Below, piece by piece: positions 1-7,056 of a DNA stretch of 44,117 bases. Below the pieces are notes generated by a model. That model searched no databases. It was not told the origin of the DNA and saw only the letters and a list, made by a program, of their open reading frames with translations. Every line of letters begins with the position of its first letter. Positions within the stretch are counted from its first letter, which is position 1. Source of the DNA: an uncultured Ruminococcus sp. (GTDB lineage: Bacteria > Bacillota > Clostridia > Oscillospirales > Acutalibacteraceae). A program made the position numbers and the translations under genes. The stretch lies in assembly GCA_902789345.1 (NCBI GenBank), contig CADANT010000008.1, positions 1 through 44,117 of the forward strand. Direction: 5' to 3'.

Positions 1-114
1 TTAATGTAACAGCTAATAAATTGCATATACTTAAGAATTTGTTTTAGACGATAACAAATATACGCCGCATATTTGTAACCCGGAATATTATTTTGGGGAA
101 TTTAAAAAAAGCAC

Positions 115-143
115 TTGATTTTTTTGTAAAGTTGGTGTATAAT
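115..143 (+). promoter_or_regulatory. sigma-A type promoter of tRNA-Leu
   Basis: A TTGATT -35 box (115-120) and a consensus TATAAT -10 box (138-143) are separated by 17 bp. Transcription would begin a few bases before the tRNA at 156. Confidence 0.8.
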
Positions 144-155
144 ACGCAGTGTTGT

Positions 156-242
156 GCCGGTGTGATGGAATTGGCAGACGTAGTGGACTCAAAATCCACC
201 GGTAGCGATACCGTGCCGGTTCGAGTCCGGCCACCGGCACCA
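156..242 (+). tRNA. tRNA-Leu (anticodon CAA)
   Basis: This 87-nt tRNA has a 7-bp acceptor stem (GCCGGTG at 156-162 with CACCGGC at 232-238), discriminator A239 and an encoded CCA end (240-242). The anticodon loop CTCAAAA gives anticodon CAA, which reads UUG leucine codons. A long variable arm and the TTCGAGT T-loop fit a class II leucine tRNA. It sits alone between its own promoter and a terminator. Confidence 0.97.
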
Positions 243-247
243 TTTTA

Positions 248-287
248 TGCAGTTTCTGCTTTTGAAAAAGTAGAAACTGCATTTTTT
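248..287 (+). terminator. Rho-independent terminator of tRNA-Leu
   Basis: A 10-bp perfect stem (TGCAGTTTCT at 248-257 with AGAAACTGCA at 272-281) is followed by six T residues and a further T-rich stretch. It closes the single-gene tRNA transcript. Confidence 0.85.
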
Positions 288-367
288 GCTTTTTATGTTG
301 CGAAAAGCTGTATGCGTTAAGAGAAAATTGTATTTTAGGGACTTTTATGTGGTAGAAGAGGTTAATT

Positions 368-721
368 ATGGATTTACAGAGTTTGTATGAAATGTTAGAC
401 GGTAACTATGATGATGTTAAAGATCGTTTAGTGAAGGACAGCAGAATTGTAAAATATGTCAGTAAATTTCCTGACGATGGCAGTTACAAAGGGCTTGTGG
501 ACGCTATGTGTGTTCAAAAAAATTACAAACAGGCTTTTGTTTATGCCCATACTCTAAAGGGGTTAGCACAAACCTTGGGTTTTACTAAGCTTGCTTTGTG
601 TTCGGGTGCCGTTACCGAGGCTTTAAGGAATGACCAATATGCTTTGGCGGAAATTAAACTGCCGGATTTAACACGGGCGTACAATGCAACAATTTCAGCT
701 ATTGCGTCGTTTTTAAAATGA
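368..721 (+). CDS. Orphan histidine phosphotransfer (HPt) domain protein
   Basis: This is a 117-residue protein made of little more than one HPt four-helix domain. The diagnostic AHTLKGLAQTLGF motif lies at residues 60-72, with His61 as the expected phospho-accepting residue. HPt proteins relay phosphate between response-regulator receiver domains and histidine kinases in the cytoplasm. No kinase or receiver gene lies nearby, so its partners are unknown. The start is supported by an AGAAGAGG ribosome site about 7 nt upstream. It lies between tRNA-Leu and the zinc-ribbon gene and is probably transcribed alone. The HPt assignment is firm; the pathway is not inferable. Confidence 0.85.
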   Translation: MDLQSLYEMLDGNYDDVKDRLVKDSRIVKYVSKFPDDGSYKGLVDAMCVQKNYKQAFVYAHTLKGLAQTLGFTKLALCSGAVTEALRNDQYALAEIKLPDLTRAYNATISAIASFLK

Positions 722-765
722 TTTTCTGAGCATTAATTGTGTATGATTGTTTTTGCGTAAAACGG

Positions 766-794
766 TTGACCTTTTGCGTATTTTACTGTACAAT
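766..794 (+). promoter_or_regulatory. sigma-A type promoter of zinc-ribbon gene
   Basis: TTGACC (766-771) and TACAAT (789-794) are separated by exactly 17 bp, about 38 bp upstream of the zinc-ribbon coding start at 832. Confidence 0.8.
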
Positions 795-831
795 GTTGCT
801 GTATTAATGAGGCACTGGGAGGTAATCTTAA

Positions 832-1689
832 ATGAAGTGCAAGAGGTGTGGATATATTAATTACGATGAGGCGTATTTCTGCCGTAATTGCGGCGGAAAA
901 ATGAATCCATCGAAAAAAAGAAAAATCCAAAAAGAGAAAAACAGGAATGACAATGAAATGGTAAATGAGGCTTTGGATAATATTACCTTTGGTAAGCCAC
1001 AGCCTGATTATTATGACAATACACCTATAGATAACAATATGGATTATAATCAGCCAAACGGGTTTAATCCAAACCAGATGAATCAGCCAAACGGGTTTAA
1101 TCCAAATCAGATGAATCCACAAAATGGATTTAACCCAAATCAGGTGAATCTACAAAACGGATTTAATCCAAACCAGATGAATCCACAAAATGGATTTAAC
1201 CCAAATCAGATGAATCCACAAAATGGATTTAACCCAAATCAGATGAATCCACAAAATGGATTTAATTCAAACCAGATGAATCAGCCAAACGAATTTAACC
1301 CTAATCAGGCAAATCAACAAAACAATTCGGGCAGCTACAATCAGGGACAGGGTAATAACCAAACTGCCGATAACAACCCAAACGGTTATAATCAAAATGA
1401 GGTAAACAACCAAAACGATTACGGCAATTACCAAAACAGCCCTCAAAGCAATGGCAATTATAATAGGGACTATGGATTTAATCCTAATGCTGCCAACGGC
1501 TATGAGCAGGGCAGAGGCTTCCAAAACAATTCTAAAAGATATGACCCTAACGAGGTGTTGGAAAGTTTGGAGGGTGGCAATGTAAACAACGGTGCCGGCG
1601 CAAAAGCGGCAGTAGCCATTGCTGTTGTATTAGGCGTAGTGCTTATTGGCGGTATTGTAGGTTTGCTGTTGACCTTAGGTTTTAAGTAA
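832..1689 (+). CDS. Zinc-ribbon protein with Asn/Gln-rich tandem repeats and C-terminal membrane anchor
   Basis: The 285-residue protein begins with a zinc ribbon: Cys3, Cys6, Cys17 and Cys20 form two CxxC knuckles. A short Lys/Arg-rich stretch (about 27-39) follows. Residues 73-160 are eight tandem copies of an 11-residue unit of the type NPQNGFNPNQM, and the Asn/Gln-rich low-complexity sequence continues to about 225. Residues about 257-283 form one hydrophobic helix at the extreme C-terminus, so the protein is probably tail-anchored with its bulk in the cytoplasm. Zinc-ribbon plus C-terminal helix proteins are common in Clostridia and mostly uncharacterised. The start follows AGGCACTGGGAGG with good spacing. 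No enzymatic domain is visible and I assign no function. The repeat tract is expected to vary in length between strains. Confidence 0.85.
   Translation: MKCKRCGYINYDEAYFCRNCGGKMNPSKKRKIQKEKNRNDNEMVNEALDNITFGKPQPDYYDNTPIDNNMDYNQPNGFNPNQMNQPNGFNPNQMNPQNGFNPNQVNLQNGFNPNQMNPQNGFNPNQMNPQNGFNPNQMNPQNGFNSNQMNQPNEFNPNQANQQNNSGSYNQGQGNNQTADNNPNGYNQNEVNNQNDYGNYQNSPQSNGNYNRDYGFNPNAANGYEQGRGFQNNSKRYDPNEVLESLEGGNVNNGAGAKAAVAIAVVLGVVLIGGIVGLLLTLGFK
1048..1311 (+). repeat. 33-bp in-frame tandem repeat, eight copies
   Basis: Eight consecutive 33-bp units code for the 11-residue repeat of the zinc-ribbon protein. The middle units (about 1147-1260) are nearly identical in DNA, while the first and last are diverged. 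Because 33 is a multiple of three, gain or loss of units keeps the reading frame. Confidence 0.9.
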
Positions 1690-1735
1690 CCAAAAGTCGG
1701 TTTGCGACACAATATAAGAATTGTGTATAAAAATC

Positions 1736-1764
1736 TTGACAACTTTTGTAATTAAGAGTAAAAT
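1736..1764 (+). promoter_or_regulatory. sigma-A type promoter of the alaS T-box transcript
   Basis: TTGACA (1736-1741) and TAAAAT (1759-1764) are separated by 17 bp. It lies just before the T-box leader and is the likely alaS promoter. Confidence 0.85.
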
Positions 1765-1774
1765 GAAAAAGTAA

Positions 1775-2023
1775 TATAAATAATAAATGGCGTTGACAGG
1801 ACAAACGGCTATTTAGAACATTCCAGAGAATACACCATTGGTGAGAGGTGTTATGTTTCGGTTGCCGAGGCCACCCTGTAGCTATCGCTGTGACGAACAG
1901 CGGCGTATGTTGGCGTTAACAACTAATCAAGTGGCACAGCATATTTGTGTTGTGCAATTTGGGTGGTACCACAGGAGTAATGTTTGCACTCTTGCCCCAA
2001 AGTTTGGGGCAGGGGTGCTTTTT
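1775..2023 (+). promoter_or_regulatory. T-box leader (tRNA-Ala sensing) of alaS
   Basis: The roughly 250-nt leader carries the conserved T-box sequence TTTGGGTGGTACCACAG around 1957-1973, followed by a strong terminator hairpin. In T-box RNAs, uncharged tRNA pairs through its anticodon with a specifier codon in stem I, and through its NCCA end with the antiterminator, so transcription continues when charged tRNA is scarce. The Ala specifier is not certain; GCC at 1870-1872, on the 3' side of a likely stem I and followed by a purine, is my best candidate. The downstream gene being alaS supports the alanine reading. Short frames inside this leader are not genes. Confidence 0.9.
1986..2023 (+). 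terminator. T-box regulated terminator upstream of alaS
   Basis: Arms at 1986-1998 and 2006-2018 form a 13-bp stem with two G-U pairs and a 7-nt loop, followed by five T residues. It would be excluded when the T-box antiterminator forms. Confidence 0.85.
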
Positions 2024-2075
2024 GTTATGTAACCGCCCCGCAGAAGTAATTATAAATTAAAAAGGAGAATAAATT

Positions 2076-4700
2076 ATGCAGTGGACAGGACTAAACGAGC
2101 TTAGAGAGAAATACCTTTCTTTCTTTGAAAGCAAGGGACATTTAAGACTTCCTAGCTTTTCACTTGTACCTGACGGCGACAACAGCTTGTTGCTGATTAA
2201 TTCGGGTATGGCACCAATGAAAAAATATTTTACAGGCGAGATTACACCACCAAGAAAGCGTGTAACAACATGTCAAAAATGTATTCGTACACCGGATATT
2301 GAGCGTGTAGGTATTACAGCCCGTCACGGTACCTTCTTTGAAATGTTGGGCAACTTCTCATTCGGTGATTACTTCAAGCACGAGGCTACAGCTTGGGCAT
2401 GGGAATTCTTTACTAAGGTGTTGGAAATTCCTGCTGAAAAGCTTTATATTTCGGTTTATGAAGAGGACGAAGAAGCATATAAAATCTGGACAGAGGAAAT
2501 AGGCGTAGATCCGTCCCATATGGTACACCTGGGCAAAGAGGATAACTTCTGGGAGCACGGTTCAGGCCCTTGCGGTCCTTGCTCTGAAATATATTTTGAC
2601 AGAGGTCCTGAAAAGGGCTGTGGCAAGCCTGACTGTAAGGTAGGCTGTGAATGTGACCGTTATGTAGAGGTTTGGAATCTTGTATTTACACAGTTTGAAA
2701 ACGACGGCAACGGCAACTACACACCTCTTGACCACCCTAACATTGATACAGGTATGGGACTTGAGCGCTTGGCTTGCGTAATGCAGGGCGTTGACAACCT
2801 GTTCTTGGTTGATACCGTAAAGGGTATTATGGATAAGATTATTGAAATTGTGGGTGTTAATTACGGCGATAACGAAAAAAGTGATGTATCACTGCGTGTA
2901 ATTACAGACCATATACGCAGTACAACCTTTATGATTAGTGACGGTGTAATGCCGTCTAACGAGGGTAAGGGTTATGTTCTTAGAAGACTGCTTAGAAGAG
3001 CCGCAAGACACGGCAGACTACTGGGCTATAACAAGCCTTTCCTATATAAGGTTGCAGAAGAGGTTATTAACTGCAGCAAGGGTGCTTACCCTGAGCTTGC
3101 TGAAAAGCACGACCTTATTATTAAAATGATTAAAACAGAGGAAGAGGCTTTCAGCAGAACTATTGATTTAGGTATGACACTGCTTGATGATATTGTAAGC
3201 AAGCAGGATATTAAGGAGCTTTCCGGTGAGGACGCATTTAAGCTAAACGATACCTACGGCTTCCCAATAGATTTAACTAAGGAAATTCTTGCTGAAAAAG
3301 GCATTGGAGTAAATGAAAGAAGATACCACTCATTGCTGGCAGAGCAAAAGAGGCGTGCAAGAAACGCCCGTAAGAATGCCGGTGCCGATGCTTGGTTAAG
3401 TGACAATGTAGACCTAACAGACTTGCCTAAAACAAACTTTACAGGCTACACCACCCTTAAGGACAGCGGTAAGGTTTTGACAATTATTAAAAACGGCAAG
3501 CGTGTTGAAAGTGTCGCCGCAGGCGACAAGGTTGCCATTGTGTTTGACACTACTCCTTTCTATGCAGAAAGCGGCGGACAGGTTGGCGATGTAGGTAATG
3601 CAGATTCTGTATCGGCAAAGCTTGAGGTTTACAACACATCAAAGGATCAGACAGGCTGTTTTGTCCATTCGGCAGAAATCATTGAGGGTGCATTAAGCGT
3701 TGGTGATACACTTGAATTAACAGTTGACAAGGAATATCGTGAAAAGGTAATGCGTAACCATACAGCCGCACATATTCTTCAGGCGGCTTTGCGTAAGGTG
3801 CTTGGCAATCACTGTGAGCAGGCCGGTCAGCTTGTTAATGAAAACAGAGTAAGATTTGACTTTACTCATTTCTCTCCTTTGTCGGCAAAGGAGCTTGGTG
3901 ATGTAGAGCAGCTTTGCAACAAAGAGGTTCTAAGGGCAATGCCTGTAGAAACAATGGAAATGCCTATTGACGAGGCAAAGAAGATGGGCGCAATGGCACT
4001 GTTTGGTGAAAAGTACGGTGATATTGTCCGTGTTGTAAAGGCAGGAGATTTTTCTACAGAGCTTTGCGGCGGTACACATGTGTCTAACACAGGTCAAATC
4101 GGCGTTATTAAAATATTGTCTGAGTCATCTGTTGCTTCTGGCGTAAGAAGAATAGAGGCTGTAACAGGTACAAACGCAATTAAGGAATATAACACATTGC
4201 TGTTTACCTGTGCCAGCGTTGCCGAAACACTAAAGATAAATAACCCTTATGAAATTTTGCAGGGTGCAAAGCATATTGCAAAGCAATTAAAGGAAAAAGA
4301 CGCTGAAATTACAGCACTTAAAAATAAGCTTGCCGCAAGCGAAATTGACAGTGTAATGGCTAACCCTACACAGGTGGGCGAGTTTAAGGTAATGACAACA
4401 AAGCTTGCCGGTGCGGACGCAGATGTAATGCGTAATATTTGTTCAAATATTATTGACAGAGAGCCAAACGCAGTATTTGTTGTTGCCGGAATTTCAGACA
4501 GCAAGGCTACTATTGCTTGTGCCTGCGGTGAACAGGCACGCAAAAACGGTGCAATGGCAGGCAAAATTGTTAAGGCTGTTGCACAGCTTGCAGGCGGCAA
4601 CGGCGGCGGTAAGCCGGACATTGCAATGGCAGGCGCTAAGGATTTAAGTAAAATTGACGGCGCTCTTTCTCAGGTAGCAAAAATAGTTGAGGCTTTATAA
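2076..4700 (+). CDS. alaS: Alanyl-tRNA synthetase
   Basis: The 874-residue protein is full length for bacterial AlaRS, which attaches alanine to tRNA-Ala in the cytoplasm. The N-terminal class II catalytic core contains RHGTFFEMLGNFSFGDYFK (about 83-101) and the GMGLERLACV motif. The editing domain has its zinc/hydrolysis residues in HTAAH (His562, His566) and CGGTH (Cys664, His668). The C-terminal part has a coiled coil and a glycine-rich GGNGGGKPDIAMAG stretch typical of the C-Ala domain. The start follows AAAAGGAG with normal spacing. Transcription is controlled by the T-box leader upstream. It is monocistronic, followed by a hairpin at 4719-4764. Confidence 0.99.
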   Translation: MQWTGLNELREKYLSFFESKGHLRLPSFSLVPDGDNSLLLINSGMAPMKKYFTGEITPPRKRVTTCQKCIRTPDIERVGITARHGTFFEMLGNFSFGDYFKHEATAWAWEFFTKVLEIPAEKLYISVYEEDEEAYKIWTEEIGVDPSHMVHLGKEDNFWEHGSGPCGPCSEIYFDRGPEKGCGKPDCKVGCECDRYVEVWNLVFTQFENDGNGNYTPLDHPNIDTGMGLERLACVMQGVDNLFLVDTVKGIMDKIIEIVGVNYGDNEKSDVSLRVITDHIRSTTFMISDGVMPSNEGKGYVLRRLLRRAARHGRLLGYNKPFLYKVAEEVINCSKGAYPELAEKHDLIIKMIKTEEEAFSRTIDLGMTLLDDIVSKQDIKELSGEDAFKLNDTYGFPIDLTKEILAEKGIGVNERRYHSLLAEQKRRARNARKNAGADAWLSDNVDLTDLPKTNFTGYTTLKDSGKVLTIIKNGKRVESVAAGDKVAIVFDTTPFYAESGGQVGDVGNADSVSAKLEVYNTSKDQTGCFVHSAEIIEGALSVGDTLELTVDKEYREKVMRNHTAAHILQAALRKVLGNHCEQAGQLVNENRVRFDFTHFSPLSAKELGDVEQLCNKEVLRAMPVETMEMPIDEAKKMGAMALFGEKYGDIVRVVKAGDFSTELCGGTHVSNTGQIGVIKILSESSVASGVRRIEAVTGTNAIKEYNTLLFTCASVAETLKINNPYEILQGAKHIAKQLKEKDAEITALKNKLAASEIDSVMANPTQVGEFKVMTTKLAGADADVMRNICSNIIDREPNAVFVVAGISDSKATIACACGEQARKNGAMAGKIVKAVAQLAGGNGGGKPDIAMAGAKDLSKIDGALSQVAKIVEAL

Positions 4701-4718
4701 TAAAGAATTTTGTAATTC

Positions 4719-4764
4719 TACAGTACAACTGCATAAATATATAAGCGTGCAGTTGTGCTGTAGT
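4719..4764 (+). terminator. Long hairpin after alaS (terminator-like, no clear U tract)
   Basis: The 16-nt arms CTACAGTACAACTGCA (4719-4734) and TGCAGTTGTGCTGTAG (4749-4764) pair along their whole length with one G-U wobble. No T run follows, so it may be an imperfect terminator or an mRNA 3'-end stabiliser. Confidence 0.55.
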
Positions 4765-4849
4765 TGAAAATTGAATTACCAAATAGAAAAAAATTCATTT
4801 TTCTTGAAAAAGTTATTCAAAATATCTAGCATTTTTTAGAGAAAAAGTG

Positions 4850-4988
4850 TATAATAAGCAGGTATAGCAGGTTTAATTCGTGGTGGTGTTTGCCGCTGCG
4901 CTTTACTGCCTTAAATTACAAAAGTGAAAAATTTTAGAGGGTATTTTGGTTCTGTAAAATTTTTCAAGAAATCTAAGGTTGTGGATAT
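4850..4988 (+). promoter_or_regulatory. Promoter -10 box and structured leader of the PK-C-like gene
   Basis: A consensus TATAAT lies at 4850-4855, but its -35 region (TAGCAT near 4827) is weak. The 130-nt leader that follows contains a perfect 11-bp inverted repeat (GAAAAATTTTA at 4926-4936 with TAAAATTTTTC at 4955-4965) just before the start codon. I do not recognise a known riboswitch class here. Confidence 0.4.
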
Positions 4989-5516
4989 ATGGGTATTTTA
5001 CAAAAAGCAATTTCCTTAGCTAAGGAGCGTAACCTTGACATTTGTCTTGCTTCTACTACAGGCAACACTGCAAGGTCTGCGCTTAATATTATAAGTGAAA
5101 TTAATTATACCGGCAGATTGGTGGTAGTGCGTAACGCTTTTGGTTCACCGCAGGCAGGTGAAAATAAAATGTCTGCTGAAACCTACGACTATCTGTGTAA
5201 AAACGGTGCATATGTTGTAACGGCAGGTCATGCATTAAGCGGCTGTGAGCGTGGAATTTCAAAGAAATATTCCGGAATTTATCCGGTACAGATAATTGCA
5301 GATACTTTGCGTATGCTTGGGCAGGGCGTAAAGGTCTGTGTTGAAATATCCCTTATGGCAAATGACGCAGGACTGCTTCAGTACGGCAAACCGGTAGTAT
5401 GTGTTGGCGGCAGCGGAAAGGGTGCGGATACTGTCTGTATTATTACCCCAGCGTATTCGTCGTCAGTGCTTGAAACTAAAATAAATGAAATTATTGAAAA
5501 GCCTAGCTTATACTAA
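4989..5516 (+). CDS. Stand-alone pyruvate kinase C-terminal-like domain protein
   Basis: The 175-residue protein resembles the C-terminal (PK_C, alpha/beta) domain of pyruvate kinase without the catalytic barrel. Visible features are an N-terminal helix, the ASTTGNTARSAL stretch (about residues 21-32), a segment resembling the PK_C nucleotide/effector pocket (VVTAGHALSGCERGISKKY, about 76-94), and a C-terminal VCVGGSGKGADT loop. Stand-alone PK_C-like proteins are known in Firmicutes and archaea with no settled function. It starts at an ATG with an AAGG site about 10 nt upstream, and ends 23 bp before ilvE, so the two may be co-transcribed. It is complete rather than a broken pyruvate kinase, because no upstream barrel sequence is present. 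Confidence 0.75.
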   Translation: MGILQKAISLAKERNLDICLASTTGNTARSALNIISEINYTGRLVVVRNAFGSPQAGENKMSAETYDYLCKNGAYVVTAGHALSGCERGISKKYSGIYPVQIIADTLRMLGQGVKVCVEISLMANDAGLLQYGKPVVCVGGSGKGADTVCIITPAYSSSVLETKINEIIEKPSLY

Positions 5517-5539
5517 GGCTGTTAAAAGGAGAATAATAT

Positions 5540-6565
5540 ATGGAAAAGAAAAATCTTGATTGGGCAAATATCGGCTTCGGTTACAGAAAAACCGACAAAA
5601 GATATGTAGCTAATTTTAAAGACGGTAAGTGGGACAATGGTGCACTTATTGACGATGATATGATTACAATGAGCGAATGTGCCTGTGTATTGCAGTATGC
5701 ACAAACCTGCTTTGAGGGGTTAAAGGCTTATACAACAGAGGACGGCAAGATTGTCTGCTTCCGTCCTGACCTAAATGCACAGCGTATGTCAGATACCTGC
5801 AAAAGACTTGAGATGCCACAGCTAAGCGTTGAACAGTTTGTTGAGGGCGTAAAGGCAGTTGTAAAGGCTAACGAGGCATATGTACCTCCGTTTGGTTCAG
5901 GTGCAACACTTTACATAAGACCTTATATGTTTGGTATTAACCCTGTAATAGGCGTAAAGCCGGCTACAGAGTACCAGTTTAGAATATTCTCTACACCTGT
6001 TGGTCCTTACTTCAAGGGTGACGCTAAGCCTATTACAATTAAGGTAAGCGACTTTGACAGAGCCGCACCACACGGCACAGGACATGTTAAGGCCGGCTTA
6101 AACTACGCCATGAGCCTGCATGCTATTGTTACAGCACACGCAGAGGGCTACGACGAAAACCTGTATCTTGACCCTGCAACAAGAACAAAGGTTGAAGAAA
6201 CAGGTGGTGCTAACTTTATTTTCATTACAAAGGATAATAAGGTTGTTACACCTAAGTCAGACAGTATACTTCCTTCAATTACAAGACGCTCACTAATGAC
6301 AGTTGCTAAGGATTATTTGGGACTTGAGGTTGAGCAAAGAGAAGTATATCTTGATGAGCTAAAGGATTTTGCAGAATGCTGCCTGTGCGGTACAGCTGCC
6401 GTAGTTACACCTGTTGGCAAGATTGTTGACCACGGTAAGGATATTTGCTTCCCAAGCGGTATGGAAAAAATGGGACCTATTACAAAGAAGCTGTATGATA
6501 CACTTACAGGTATTCAAATGTGCAAAATTGAAGCACCGGAAGGCTGGATTTGCGAAATTAAATAA
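5540..6565 (+). CDS. ilvE: Branched-chain amino acid aminotransferase
   Basis: The 341-residue PLP enzyme belongs to fold type IV (EC 2.6.1.42), in the larger BCAT form. It interconverts leucine, isoleucine or valine with their 2-oxo acids using 2-oxoglutarate/glutamate. The PLP lysine is expected at Lys184 in HVKAGLNYA. Other family signatures are YAQTCFEGLKAY near residue 54, LYIRPYMFG, EETGGANFIFI (about 220-230) and CGTAAVVTPVG near the C-terminus. The start follows AAAAGGAG with good spacing. It follows the PK-C-like gene by 23 bp and is closed by a long hairpin at 6604-6644. Confidence 0.97.
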   Translation: MEKKNLDWANIGFGYRKTDKRYVANFKDGKWDNGALIDDDMITMSECACVLQYAQTCFEGLKAYTTEDGKIVCFRPDLNAQRMSDTCKRLEMPQLSVEQFVEGVKAVVKANEAYVPPFGSGATLYIRPYMFGINPVIGVKPATEYQFRIFSTPVGPYFKGDAKPITIKVSDFDRAAPHGTGHVKAGLNYAMSLHAIVTAHAEGYDENLYLDPATRTKVEETGGANFIFITKDNKVVTPKSDSILPSITRRSLMTVAKDYLGLEVEQREVYLDELKDFAECCLCGTAAVVTPVGKIVDHGKDICFPSGMEKMGPITKKLYDTLTGIQMCKIEAPEGWICEIK

Positions 6566-6603
6566 TGTTAATTACGCCGACTTAAAAAGTTAATTTAGTT
6601 AAG

Positions 6604-6644
6604 TAAATATGGTAATTGTGGCTTGTCCGCAATTACCATATTTA
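6604..6644 (+). terminator. 18-bp hairpin after ilvE
   Basis: The arms TAAATATGGTAATTGTGG (6604-6621) and CCGCAATTACCATATTTA (6627-6644) pair along 18 bp with one G-U, leaving a 5-nt loop. The 3' flank is AT-rich but lacks a real T run. It ends 6 bp before the ribosome site of the next gene, so it could also act on the downstream mRNA. Confidence 0.6.
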
Positions 6645-6663
6645 ATAAATAGGAGGTATGTTG

Positions 6664-6903
6664 GTGGCATTTTTCTCAATGATGCTTGTGTTTGGTGCAG
6701 CTGCACTTGTAATACTGGCATTAATGCTGTTTTTGTTTGTGTTAGGCGCTCTTTTATTAATTTTAGGTATAATTTTTAAGGTGCGTAAACAAAGCCGCAG
6801 CAAAACCTACCCGGTAGTGCTTATAACCGTTGGCTCTGTAATTTTAGGGCTTTTACTGCTTTTTGTGGTATTTTTAGTCTTGCTTGGTAACGGCGTTATT
6901 TAG
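6664..6903 (+). CDS. Small two-helix membrane protein, function unknown
   Basis: The protein has about 79 residues and two strongly hydrophobic helices (about residues 2-35 and 52-75) joined by a basic loop (KVRKQSRSKTYP). Three in-frame start candidates stand together: ATG 6658, TTG 6661 and GTG 6664. The AGGAGG at 6651-6656 is only 1 nt from the ATG but 7 nt from the GTG, so GTG 6664 is chosen. No domain is recognised. A basic loop between two helices suggests a small inner-membrane protein with a cytoplasmic loop. It lies between ilvE and alaA in the same orientation. Confidence 0.65.
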   Translation: MAFFSMMLVFGAAALVILALMLFLFVLGALLLILGIIFKVRKQSRSKTYPVVLITVGSVILGLLLLFVVFLVLLGNGVI

Positions 6904-7056
6904 TTGCGAGCGGCGTTGTTGCCGGACAAATACAGCAGGTAATAAGTTGTACATATTAAATGTGTGTATATGTATGTTTAGTTTGAATTTAAGGTGTTGT
7001 GTTAAATACAGTTTATTAAATATATGCTGTAAAAATTGAATGTAAAAGGTGTTTTT

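Noticed and set aside
88-320. Open frames on both strands over the tRNA-Leu gene
   Set aside because: They cover the tRNA and its terminator; neither has a ribosome site or a recognisable protein pattern.
1048-1311. Possible CRISPR array
   Set aside because: The units are contiguous 33-bp copies with no spacers, and they are in frame within a gene.
1838-2032. 64-codon frame before alaS
   Set aside because: It lies inside the T-box leader and its terminator, and has no credible ribosome site.
4989-5516. Broken pyruvate kinase pseudogene
   Set aside because: The frame has its own start, normal family length for a stand-alone PK_C-like protein, and no barrel remnant upstream.
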